Below, piece after piece: positions 24,360 through 34,331 of a DNA stretch of 64,000 nt (position 1 is its first letter; every line of letters begins with the position of its first letter). The notes below the pieces were generated by a model. That model saw only the letters and a list, made by a program, of their open reading frames with translations. It ran no database searches and had not been told where the DNA came from. The position numbers and the translations under genes were made by a program. The stretch is from Neurospora crassa OR74A (lineage: Eukaryota; Ascomycota; Sordariomycetes; Sordariales; Sordariaceae), in the NCBI RefSeq assembly GCF_000182925.2, contig NC_026507.1, positions 124,001 through 188,000 on the forward strand. Direction: 5' to 3'.

Positions 24360-25520
24360 GCCTAATATAGGATTTTAAAGTTAGAAAATTATTAATTTAC
24401 CCTTCTAAATATTATCTACCATTTCCTAATATTAATTCTAATAGTAATTACTACTATACTAATAGTAACGGATTTAGTAAGAGTCTCTACGGTTCTAATT
24501 ACCTCCTCTACCGCCTCTTCTTTTACTTTTACTTCTTATAGAAGAGCCGCCTATATAGCCGCCCCCGTTACTAGTAGCGTTATTCTAATTAATTATTAAT
24601 AAATAGTTAATTTAAACTTCCTCTTTCTATTTCTTTACTAACTTTTCGTTAAACTAGGATTATAGGATCTTTATTTAACTAAATTCTTTGGTTATCTTTT
24701 TAATATCCGATTTTTTAATTAAATAGAACGTAGTAAGCGTTAAAGTAGTAATTTAGACTACTAAAGGAATTTTCTTACGAGAAGGCTAATTAGAATCGCT
24801 ATTTAATCCAATTAAATTGCCTTTCTTATTAATAATTACTAATATTTTCTTCTTAATTTAAACCCCACTAAAGCTATTATTTAATAAATTATCCTCCTTA
24901 TTGCTAGGGCTAGTACTATCTTTAAAATTAAAATACTTATAAATAGTTTTAGTTATATTAGTATAGAACTATAATTAGGTTATTTAGTAGACCTTTTCTT
25001 TTAAACTTATAGTCGTTATAATTATTCTTCTAATTTTCTTAGTAAGCTTCTTATAGAAATTGCGTATAACTATAGATTAAACAAAATCCTTCTCTTTCTC
25101 CGGTTACTTTATTAAAAGTACTAAATACTTAAATATAACCTTAATAATCTTTTTTCTATTATAAAGAACTAATCTACTATAAAAGACTTTTAATATAGTA
25201 GCTTTATTATCCGTCTAATTAGGGTCTAGCGCTAAGAATTCTTATTTAAAATAATAATAGAATTCTTTCTATATTTAAATACCCTTAATAATAGCGTCCT
25301 TCGCTATTTCTCTACAAATCTTTTAAGCGTCTAAGGTATATTATTAATACTAAGTATTTAATTTAGCCTTATTAGAGAAGTAGTAATTTTAAACCTTATT
25401 ATCGAACTCCTTTAAATATATAGTAATATTCTTCCCTTTAAATTTAATCTTAAGCGCGTAGTCTTTTACAAAGGAAGCTATAAAAATCTTACCTATTAAT
25501 ATTTACGCTAGGCATATATT
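24360..25520 (-). pseudogene. Gag-like region of the gypsy-type element
   Basis: One minus-strand frame reads as a continuous protein interrupted only by RIP-type stops. It is Lys/Gln-rich and helical, with the segments FIASFVKDYALKIKFKG and LKEFDNKVQNYYFSNKAKL. It ends in a Gly/Arg-rich nucleic-acid-binding tail (GGGYIGG, KSKRRGGRGGN) close to 24500. I see no CCHC zinc knuckle. The frame probably extends to about 26000, where an open stretch of 76 codons (25797-26027) remains. The assignment rests on position and composition, not on a strong motif. Confidence 0.6.
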
Positions 25521-27390
25521 AGATAGACCTTTAAACGGGTTGTTACTTAATAGGTTATTACCTAATATTTACTATACTTTATATTTAGGTTCCTATAATT
25601 AATCGGACTATTTAAATATTATAATATTCAATCCTAATAATCTTAAAGAAGGATATTTATAATAATTAAAAGGGGTAGAAGTAAGGGTAATAGAATGGGG
25701 ATTTTAATAGGTCGGAGGATACTATTTAAATTTAAAGTCTTAAGAATAACTAATTTCTAATTTAGTACAATAAAGTCCTAAAAGCAATTAAATAGATTAT
25801 AAAAGAGTAATATAAGAAGGTAGAAGCTGGGCTCGAAGACTAAGCGAAGAAGTAAATAAGGTATACGAATATAAAGTACGAATAGGGCCGGGTAAATATA
25901 CTAGTAGGTTTTCTATAGTAGGCCGATCGTACTCGTTATTATAATAGTAATTAAGGATTGAATAATAATCGTCCTTACTTAAGTTTAATAAAAGGTTCCT
26001 AAAAAGGATTAGCGATAGGTATTTCAATAGGATTAATAAAGGGGTTAGAAATTAATTAAATTATAAAAAAGGGAAAAAGGTAGATTCTAACGTAGGGGTA
26101 GAAAAAGGAAGAGTAGGATTTAGAAAGGACAATAAAAATAGCTCTAATATTAATATAGGAGGTTAATCTAATACTTCCTAATTAAGGTACAAAGCTAGGA
26201 TTATAAAAATATTCCTATTATTTTAAATCCTATTAGTATTATCTATTCTACTTATATATTATCTAATCCGCTTCTTATCCTCCTTTTTTCTTTCGGATTT
26301 AAAGGTTTCCAATTTCCTTTTAATTACTTTCTTACTAATTAGGTATTATTATACCCTCTTTAATTAAAAATTGCTATTCGGTTTTCTTTTTTTCTTATTC
26401 TTTTAATATTCCTTTCCTCTTTCTTTTTTTAAGTAAAAGGAACTTCTTCGGTTCTTATTTTCTATTTTTTCTTCCTTTCTACTTTTATTATCGGTATTTA
26501 AGAGCGGCAATTCCTATTTGTACTAATAATATTATTATTAAAGCCCCTCTAATAAGGATTTATAGTAACTAATTACCTCCTCTTAGTTCTTAAAATATAA
26601 TAATGGTAATAATTACAATCCTTAAAATCTATTAATAATTATTATTAGTATATTATACGAAGGAAGAGTTCGGAAGTAATAATTAGTACCCTTCCTTCTA
26701 AGGATTAATTATAAACTTTCAAAGAAAAAGGGTCTAAATATTATTTAATTTTTCTATATTTAAGTAGGGGCTATATATTATAGATTTAGGGATATTAGTC
26801 TTTAAAGGTTTAAAGTTAATACTTACTTTAATTTATTAGCAAATTCTTTCGTTATTTATTATTTTTAAATAGTTTTTTAATTAAATTACCGCTTAAGTAG
26901 CCTATTAATCGTCTATTCTATTTTTACTTTTATTTAAATACTATTAATTAAATATTTATTTATTTATTAGGTTATATAGTCGAACTACTACTATTTAGCA
27001 ACTTATTTATTATCTATACTTACTTACATTCAATTATTATCGTTCGGATATTCGTTTATATATCTTTTTTATTAATTATTTATTCTATTATCTATATTCC
27101 AATATTATATTTAAACAATAGTCGGATAACTACTAATTAATTATATTATTAGCAATCTTAGTATAATTACTAATATAATTATATATTAAATACTATTAAA
27201 GGCCCCGGACTATAATAAACATCCAATACTAAGGATCTTTACGCCTTTTTAAAATAAAGCTATTTAAACTTTCTCTACAATAATTAATTAGACTTCGCTA
27301 GTAATTATTGGGCAAACCTTAATAAGGGTTAGGAAATTATAAAGTTCCTATATTCGTTTTAACTAGTTTAGTACAAAGTTTAGTACCCAT

Positions 27391-27406
27391 CTCGTCCTTA
27401 TTACCA
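27391..27406 (-). promoter_or_regulatory. Probable tRNA primer binding site
   Basis: On the minus strand TGGTAATAAGGACGAG begins three bases inside the 5' LTR. A start of TGG, complementary to a tRNA CCA end, at this spacing is usual for gypsy elements. RIP may have altered it, so I do not name the primer tRNA. Confidence 0.5.
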
Positions 27407-27409
27407 ATT

Positions 27410-28126
27410 TAAAATAGCGAGAAAACTATAATAATAATACCAATACTACTATAGCTATTATAAGGATTGTAGTTCTTAGATATTTAATTAAGCAGAGTTA
27501 GGTAATAAATAATTTCTAAACCTTTTTTAAAAGGTCGAAATAAAAAGTATTAAATTAAATATAGTTTACTAACGTTATATATTTTATTATATAGTTTAAT
27601 ATTCAATTTTCAGTAGAAAGTAAGGATAATTATCAAATCTTTTAATATCCTCTTCCTAAAGGCAAATAGAGAAATAAATAAATATTCCCTCGAGAGGGAT
27701 AAATAATTATTCAATATAATAAGCAAATAGAAGTAAATAATTAGAGATTACCAAAAGTAAATCATTCTTTTTCTACTAAGAACTAAAACTAAAAGACTAA
27801 TCCTCTAGTATAGCGAAGAAATAAATATCGTAATAATCTATTATATTGTCCTCTGAAGTTCGATGTCTTATTCTTCCTTTTTTATCTTTTTTTTTTCTTT
27901 TATCATCCCTATTTTTCTACCTTTTCCAGTCTATTATCTTATTAAGTTAGCCCTTCATTCTTTGTCTTTCGTCTATGCTAATTGTTCAGATCTGTTCAAT
28001 TTAGAAAGTGCGTCTTCTGATCCAGTATTCTTACTGAAAATTCGAAAAAAAAAAAGAAAAAAAAAAAAAAAAAAAAAATCACCGCAGAAAATCAACGCAT
28101 ATGTTCTTGTATACCACCCCAAATCA
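27410..28126 (-). repeat. 5' LTR of the gypsy-type element (right in the window)
   Basis: 717 bp, the direct repeat of 13758-14477. The first bases are TAAAATAGCGAG, which is the TG start of the other copy after a G-to-A change. Its outer 280 bp (about 27850-28126) keep CA and TG dinucleotides that are mutated in the other LTR. Confidence 0.92.
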
Positions 28127-28130
28127 ATAG

Positions 28131-28161
28131 GGTAACGGCGGTTGGGTCTGTAAGGAAGCAT
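28131..28161 (-). pseudogene. First codons of the same pogo-type transposase, separated by the retrotransposon
   Basis: An ATG at 28161 starts MLPYRPNRRYP. If the retroelement and one copy of its ATAG duplication are removed, this joins in frame to INEHQR at 13757 and downward. The in-frame join independently supports both insertion boundaries. This piece carries no RIP change that I can see. Confidence 0.8.
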
Positions 28162-28526
28162 GGTGTTGATATCTTGATATCTGTGTGAAAGAGGGCGCGA
28201 TTCTGATCACGATGGTAAAGAAATGGCTTCAAACCGTGATGATTTGAGTGAGTTAACGAGGGGTGGGCCCAGTTGATTGCGCTGGCTGGTGAAATCTGAA
28301 CGTGAGACGTGCCAGCCGTTAGGGAGTCTAACACTCCTGTTAAGAAGTGTTATGAGCTGGCAATGGCTGTCAAGAAGTGTTAAATAGGGGTAACGATAAC
28401 GATTTTGGTGGATTACTAAGCATAAATCTGATCTAAATCGTAGTGTGAAGGTTGATCGTTACTCCCATACTAATCTGCACCGTTACCATGATTTTGAACG
28501 TAATGGCCAGAATATCGTTATATGGC

Positions 28527-28551
28527 TGATCGCTATGTACAGGGTTAACAG
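28527..28551 (-). repeat. Right terminal inverted repeat of the DNA transposon
   Basis: Read on the minus strand it begins CTGTTAACCCTGTAC and matches the left end at 23 of 25 positions. TA follows at 28552-28553, inside a TAGG run. Confidence 0.9.
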
Positions 28552-29992
28552 TAGGTAGGTAGGTAATATGTCCAACTCAAGTTTTCCCGGCTGGCCCGAG
28601 ACACATGGGATGGGAACTGGTAAATCCCCGAGGTGTATCAATCAAGTCAGGTAGGTAAAGTTGACTTTGAAATATGACTGGGAGCCAATTAATTTCTAAA
28701 GAAAGAATCAAACAAACAAAAGAGAGAAAAAAAAAAACGAAAAAGAAAAAGAAAAAGGAAAGAAAAAAAGAAACAAGAAACAAGACACAAGAAGCACGTG
28801 GAGAGGCGCGGGCGGGCGGGCGGGCGGGAGGGAGGGTGAAGGTGCCTGAGGGTGTCAGTCATGCAAAGTAGATCGAGAGAGCCTGACAGACTGACGGCTA
28901 TCAATCGGCGGCATGAACTACTACCTCTACTACCTCTACTGCCTCTATCTACCTACCTACGCAGTACTGCGGTTGCAGAATTGGCTACCTACCTATCTAC
29001 AGTATACCTACAGGTAGTTTTTACCTAGGTGGGTAGGTAGGTAGTTACAGTGGATCGCCGATAGAACCTACCTCTATGGTAGAGGCCTGGGGCTTGGGGC
29101 CTCTTAGGTTGGGGCCTGCTCTGGGGCATACCTAACTGGGGTTGCAATCACAACTACCTAGAGGTACCGCGAGTTCCACAATTAGTTTCCCAGGCATCAT
29201 GTTCCTACAATGTCTGCCTGCTGCCTGCTGACGAGTGAAGAGACACAGCTTGGGCGTCAGTCACAGCGTGAAAAGTATGTGCGTGTGCATTTGGGGCGCG
29301 GTGGGTGATATCATGTCTCGCATGCGGATGAGTGCCTTTTTTTTTATGTTATTTTGGGAGAACGAGAAAAGGAGAGAGACGGGAAGTGGTGTTGCTTTTT
29401 ACTTCTAGTATAGGTACCTACCTCTATGTACATAGTAAGCTTTTGTGGGGAATCTTCATGCGGATGGATCGGTGGTTAGTGATCGACGTTCGGGCGACGA
29501 CGGGGCCGTCCGAGCGTTGTTTGCTACACCGCACGCATGTTCATCACATACCTCCCTCACCTTTGGGGAATGTGATATCAGCACACCAAACTGGGAAGAG
29601 CAAAGGTTGCGAATGCCGAACAGCTACCTGGACAGATGGCTGATGACGGGTCTATGTTTGTGGAAGGAACATAGGCGGCGGGAGGTGGAGGTGGAGGCCG
29701 AGGTGGAGGTGGTGAGTGTGATGATGCATCGCCGATGTTGATTCTACCTTACCTTACCTACCAGGTGGGGATCAAGGATCACAGTAATACGGCATTGTTG
29801 TTGCTATAAAGACGGCATGGAAGAACTTGTCTGTCCATGTCATATACCTACTTACCTCTACACCTCCAGGATAGCAAGCAATCAGTTTTCGTGAGCTTTT
29901 AGGCTTTTGACTACATTACCTGCAGGTACCTAGAGGAGCTAAGGCAAAAGATAACTTTGATCCTCCGGTCCTCAACAGCCACAACGAGCATC
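28552..29992. other. Intergenic region with TAGG/CCTA runs and purine tract
   Basis: No gene is seen. It holds an A/G-rich tract (about 28693-28790), a CGGG/GAGG tract (28808-28835) and several CTAC/TAGG runs (28916-28965, 29029-29043). The composition is normal, in sharp contrast with the transposon block. A TATAAA at 29805 is probably part of the next gene's promoter. Confidence 0.6.
29805..29810 (+). promoter_or_regulatory. Possible TATA box of the NmrA-like gene
   Basis: TATAAA lies 183 bp before the ATG, a plausible core-promoter distance with a short leader. No other TATA-like sequence is closer. Confidence 0.4.
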
Positions 29993-31258
29993 ATGCCTTC
30001 TCACTCCGAGCATTCTTCCTCTGACGCCTTGGACCTGCCCTCAGAGTCACCGGCATTCCACCAGAATCCATCCGCCTCCTTTCCCTTGGGGTCAACCATC
30101 GAGCCCCCTTCATCGCCTACTATGACGTCCTCCTCCTCCTCCTCTTCTTCCCCCATGGGCTCATCCCCCATCCTGGCTCCCTCCTCCCCCATCGAGCCAC
30201 CCGATCTTCTGGACCTCCCCACTTCAACTTCCTCTGGCACCATCCAAGCTCAACAAGAACGAATCCTCATCCTCGGCGCAACCGGCAACCAAGGCCGCGG
30301 CACCGTTCACGCCCTCCTCTCCTCCAAACTGCTGCACCTCGCCAACTTCCACCTCGCCGCCCTCGTCCGCAACCCCACCTCGGCCGCCTCCCTCTCCCTC
30401 ACCTCCTCCTCCTCACAATCCGGCGCTGGAATTCCTCCAATCCCCCTCTTTGTAGCCGACTACTCCTCCCCCGCCACTCTCTCTGCCGCATTCGCCGCCT
30501 TCCTCCCCACCACCGTCTTCTTCCCGCCCATCCTGTCCGACGACTTTGCTCTCGACTTGACTTATGCGCAAAACGTCATCTCCGCCGCTCGGCAGTGCGG
30601 CTCCGTCCGTTCCTTCATCGTCAGCACCGCCTTGGGAACCGATCGCCGCTCCGAGTTCAAAGGGTGGGGCAAGAACGGCGAGTGGTATCCCATGGGTAGC
30701 TACTGGCGGGCCAAAGGCGAGATTGAGAAGCGAGTCAAAGAAGCCGGGTTCGCGAGCTGGACCATCATTAGGCCGGGTTGGTTCTTGCATTGTTTGGTGC
30801 CGCAGAGGATGTGCGGGTGGAGTTATCTGGGGTTTAGGGAGACAGATGAGGTCAAGACCATTAGGACAAGTTGGAGGAAGGCGACAAAGGTGGCGTGGGT
30901 GGATGCAGAGGATGTGGGGGTTGTGGTGAGGGCTGTTGTGGAGGATTTATGCGAGGGGGGTGGGAAGAGCTATCGGAATAGGGGGGTGGATTTGGCGGTG
31001 GAAGCTGTGACGGTGGGCGAACTGGCGAGGAAGATGGCGAGGGTGTTGGGTGAGGAGGTCAAAGTGTTGTATGCGGAAGAGCAACAGGTGGGTGGGGAGG
31101 CGATGACGGCGGTTGACACGTATCCGATTGCCATCAGTCAGAGGTGGGCGAATGAGTTTGATACAACGTATGGTGTTGATGTGGCGAGGAAGTTGGGGCT
31201 GTTGGGGAAGTTGACGACGATGGATGAGTTTTTGGACAGAAACAAGGGGTTGCTATGA
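29993..31258 (+). CDS. NmrA-like NAD(P)-binding protein, 421 aa
   Basis: The ATG at 29993 is taken as start, because the longer frame before it has no ATG. The first 80 residues are Ser/Pro-rich and low in complexity. A Rossmann fold then begins with RILILGATGNQGRG (about residues 89-102), the dinucleotide-binding glycine motif of the NmrA family. FIVSTALGTD and SYWRAKGEIEKRVKEAGFASWTIIRPGWF follow, where atypical SDRs carry their substrate-side residues. NmrA of Aspergillus (Nmr1 in Neurospora) represses nitrogen metabolism as a redox sensor. Many paralogues have other or unknown roles, and this one is not the canonical regulator as far as I can tell. No intron is needed. Confidence 0.85.
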   Translation: MPSHSEHSSSDALDLPSESPAFHQNPSASFPLGSTIEPPSSPTMTSSSSSSSSPMGSSPILAPSSPIEPPDLLDLPTSTSSGTIQAQQERILILGATGNQGRGTVHALLSSKLLHLANFHLAALVRNPTSAASLSLTSSSSQSGAGIPPIPLFVADYSSPATLSAAFAAFLPTTVFFPPILSDDFALDLTYAQNVISAARQCGSVRSFIVSTALGTDRRSEFKGWGKNGEWYPMGSYWRAKGEIEKRVKEAGFASWTIIRPGWFLHCLVPQRMCGWSYLGFRETDEVKTIRTSWRKATKVAWVDAEDVGVVVRAVVEDLCEGGGKSYRNRGVDLAVEAVTVGELARKMARVLGEEVKVLYAEEQQVGGEAMTAVDTYPIAISQRWANEFDTTYGVDVARKLGLLGKLTTMDEFLDRNKGLL

Positions 31259-33175
31259 TGCATGTGGGAAACATTGGGAGGGAGGGCAGACCAGATATCT
31301 TGTTGCATATTCGCCACTACCTATAGACCCTCATTACCGGAAACCTCGACGGTACCGGCCTCGTCCGAGACAAAATAGATGAGACCATCCAACCGCTCAA
31401 GTAAACCAGTCCGCTACCGCTCGTTAAGATCAAAAAAGACCCTTGCAAGACTGTGATAGGGATTACAGCAATTCGAAAAGACGTCGACTGCTCAATGGCA
31501 TACGTCTCATCATGGTCGATGACGCGAATTTTGCAAGTATCTGCAAATTCCACCATTTAAGTTTCCTCAATGTCAAGAATATTCCCATTCGAGTTTCCAC
31601 GATATCGAGAATATTCCTGATAGAGATTGAAATCTTGACACTGTCTCCATCATTGTGTGAGCGTAAGATGACCCGTTGTAGGCTCTTGCCGTCGATATTG
31701 AGCGAGAACACGGAGGCCAATGTGGACGTGTAACGTTTGGAGTTGTCGATTGAATCGAAGTGAGCCAATTGCTGGGCTGTAGAATGGGGAAAGCCTGTTG
31801 CTATATTGTGTGTGCATGTGTTAATGAGGGGCACTGGATTTGGGCTCGGACAAAACACTGCAACGAATCAAGCAAGGGGAGAATGACGAATAAATAGAAA
31901 TAAAAGGACAAGAAGAAGAAGAAGAAGAAGAAGAAACTGAAGGTCTTGGAGAGCACAGAGTCGGTCTTCAAGAGGTTCTTTCCCATACGGTCACACTGCC
32001 GGTACTTAGTGACTTCACGGCACAGGCAAATGCCGAAATCCCACCGCAGTACCTGCCCTGGCACCTACCTAGGTAGACGACCCAAGAGTGAAATGTTCGG
32101 TTGTTGCCATGGCTGCCTGCCCTCGCTGTGCTGTGTTGGAGTGTCGGTTGATCTGCAGATAGGTAAGTACAGTACCGCGGGATGGAGAGCATTGACCATG
32201 ACCCCCGTGACGGGACTGCTCCTGCCACGCAATGCCAATCCGGCTTGCTCCGCAATATCTGCCCCCTGGCCGGGAACAAAGGAGGAGCGACGGAGCTCGA
32301 TCTGAGCTCCGTCGAACAAGAGACGGGAACTGAAGATTTTGAACAAGGAAAGGAACTGAAAGCTTCCTGGAAAGAAGGGCTTGGCGTACGTACCGTGACC
32401 CTTTCGCTGTATGTCTTTGTTGTGCAGTGGCATTCATTGCCGATACTTATGACAGATCTCCGCGAGACACCGACAATGAGAAAAGCCAGTCAGTCCATGA
32501 TCAAGAAATCTCGGCTGTCCACTTGACATTAAGGTGAGAGTATCTCCAGCAGCTGCTTACTGAGTCTCATGCAAATACGGTGCTCAGTCTTGAGGCTCAA
32601 CTGGTTCCATCGTAGATATGAATTGACTGCACCAACAATCAATCCCGTTGACGTCAAGTCACAAGTGCGTGGTCCCTTCCCGGCAATCTGGCAACTGAAC
32701 CTGCCCCCATCCCGTCTTTTCTTTCCCTGACAGATGAGAAAGAACGACAGTATTGGCAGGGGAAAGTTCGTGGGGCGTGTAGGGGTGTATGTACAGGTAG
32801 GCAGTTGTGTGTGTCGGCAATGCCCCCGCTGCTTACTTCGTTCCTTCACTCTTTCGTTCTTTCTCCACGACCTGGGATGACTCTGAGAGCCGAGTTTGGT
32901 TTTGGTTGAGTGGTTTGTTGCCAAGAGGAAAGTAGACATCATGATATGTACTGGCAGTGAGTAATTAGAGGTACTAGTACAGTAGGGAAGTGACCAAGTC
33001 AAGTGTGAAAGGGACGAGCCGAAGTCAACTCATCCCTCCATCTTCCAGTCTTTCCTTCATTCAAGTGAGTTGCATCGTCCAAGTAAGTACTTTCAACCAA
33101 GTCCAAACGCCTCCAATCAGTCTACCTACAAGTATGATCCATCCTTTTACTTCCTCTTCCCTTTACTCATCCCCT
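31259..33175. other. Intergenic region, no confident gene
   Basis: Short open frames occur on the minus strand at 31317-31858, in two different frames, and read like a broken protein (see findings). A GAA/AAG tract lies at 31911-31936. The rest shows no recognisable feature. Confidence 0.45.
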
Positions 33176-34203
33176 TTAACCCCCATGATTCACCTTACCA
33201 TCGTCATGGTCATGATCTGGACCTAGGTCGATGCCAACCCCATCTGGGAACCCCTCCACATTATCCGCACCATCAATATGGCCCAATACCAAATCAATTC
33301 TCCAAACCAAACACGTCCTACTCATCCCCTTCTTCTCCAAGTCCCCCAACCTCGCTTCCCCATACTGCTTCAACACCTCATCCCCCTTCCACACATGATT
33401 CTGCACATCCCGATCCCCATAGCCCGTCCGCGCTTGCACCTCCCCGCCCTTCTTGTCGTTTTCCATTTCCATGTCACACATGTCCACGGGAATCCGCAAG
33501 TACTGCCCACACTCGTACGAGTCAAACTCCCACTCGCACCCCGGCTTGACGTCGAGCGATATGTCGTAGTGCGTATACCTCCTGACCCAGAGTTCCTCCC
33601 AATTGTACGAATGCTGGCGGAAGCCCGTCAGTGGGATGCGGCGGGACAACGATTCGCGGTCCAAGGCGTGGCAAAAGTTGTCGATGGACTCGATGAACTT
33701 CCAGCGCTCACCCTGTCTTCCCGATGAGTAGCACGAGAGCAAACTGTTGTCATCGTTGTGGAAGAGGCGAAAGGGGTCGTCGGGGAGAGGGGCAGCGTGG
33801 AGGAGGGAGGGGGCGGCGGGTTCGGGTTTTGCCGTGACGGTGGTCGGTGCTGGGGCGACGATGACGACGTTGGACGGGGTGGGTTCTGCGCGGGCGAGGG
33901 CCGTTGTGGTGGTGATGGCGATGGTAGAGACGGTGGTGGTTCGTGTGCCTATCACCACAAGAGGAGCCGGGGTTGCCACGGGGACTGTGGCCGTTGCTGA
34001 AGCCGCGAGTCTCCGTGCTATTGAGAATGTGGTGTCTGTTTTGGTTAGAGACGGAGACATGGTAGGTAGGTATTGTAAGTCTTACTCTCGGCCTTGGACA
34101 GCTGACCACTTCCAGTCTTGGTGGTGTCAGCGAGGAGGGCAAATGTGCCCAAAAAGAAGAGGAGCAGCCCACAAAGGATGCGGGACATGGTGAAGGGTGC
34201 CAT
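33176..34203 (-). CDS. Predicted secreted protein of unknown function, 325 aa
   Basis: Exon 1 is 34203-34086 and exon 2 is 34035-33176. The 50-nt intron has GTAAGA, a CTAAC branch site and ACAG, and joins in phase 1. The product starts MAPFTMSRILCGLLLFFLGTF, a typical signal peptide. A Thr/Ala/Val-rich, probably glycosylated linker of about 80 residues follows. A C-terminal domain of about 200 residues has six visible Cys (in the LSCYSS, DNFCHALD, GCEWEFDSYECGQY, DMCDME and RTCLVW contexts), so it may be disulfide-bonded. I do not recognise the domain. The ATG in frame at 34188 would also keep the signal peptide. The start chosen has the better context (CACCATGG). Confidence 0.75.
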
Positions 34204-34324
34204 GGTGATGGACTTCGCTTCAATGTGTTTGTGAGAATTGTTGTGTTTTGTGCGTTGTATGAGATGATGATGATGATGATGATGGAAAGAAAGGAGAGCA
34301 GGGAAATGTGTGGGATGTGGGAGG

Positions 34325-34331
34325 CTTTATA
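34325..34331 (-). promoter_or_regulatory. Possible TATA box of the secreted-protein gene
   Basis: TATAAAG on the minus strand, 122 bp before the ATG. Confidence 0.4.

Larger units (their letters stand above)
13758..28126 (-). mobile_element. Ty3/gypsy-type LTR retrotransposon, minus strand, RIP-mutated, with assembly gaps
   Basis: Two direct LTRs of about 720 bp bound the element. They start TG and end CA on either strand, apart from one RIP change, and are flanked by ATAG (13754-13757 and 28127-28130). Read on the minus strand from the 27410-28126 LTR, the order is primer site, Gag-like region, aspartic protease, reverse transcriptase, RNase H and integrase, with a polypurine tract before the 3' LTR. 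This protease-RT-RNaseH-integrase order is that of Ty3/gypsy elements. The interior is 70-80% A+T by eye and full of TAA/TAG stops. The length of about 14.4 kb, including four 100-N gaps, is roughly twice that of a usual gypsy element. Part of the excess is a duplicated integrase segment, and the rest lies between the integrase and the 3' LTR and is unassigned. Confidence 0.9.
11987..28551 (-). mobile_element. pogo/Tigger-type (Tc1/mariner superfamily) DNA transposon, split by an LTR retrotransposon and RIP-mutated
   Basis: The outer ends are inverted repeats of 25 bp beginning CTGTTAACCCTG (11987-12011 and 28527-28551) that agree at 23 positions; both differences are transitions. Each end is bordered by TA (11985-11986 and 28552-28553), the target duplication of this superfamily. 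Once the retroelement is removed, 1771 bp remain on the left and 421 bp on the right, so the original element was about 2.2 kb. The transposase lies on the minus strand and starts in the right arm. A related subterminal motif (TTTTGA-CGT-ATGGCCAGAA-ATCG) occurs in both arms in direct orientation (about 12028 and 28491), and CATAACGATCA is repeated inverted at 12001 and 12031. The left arm is RIP-mutated from about 12250 inward, while the right arm is almost untouched. Confidence 0.88.

Noticed and set aside
27863-28135. Plus-strand open frame of 90 codons in the right LTR
   Set aside because: It is LTR sequence with an A-rich tract giving a Lys run, on the strand opposite to the element.
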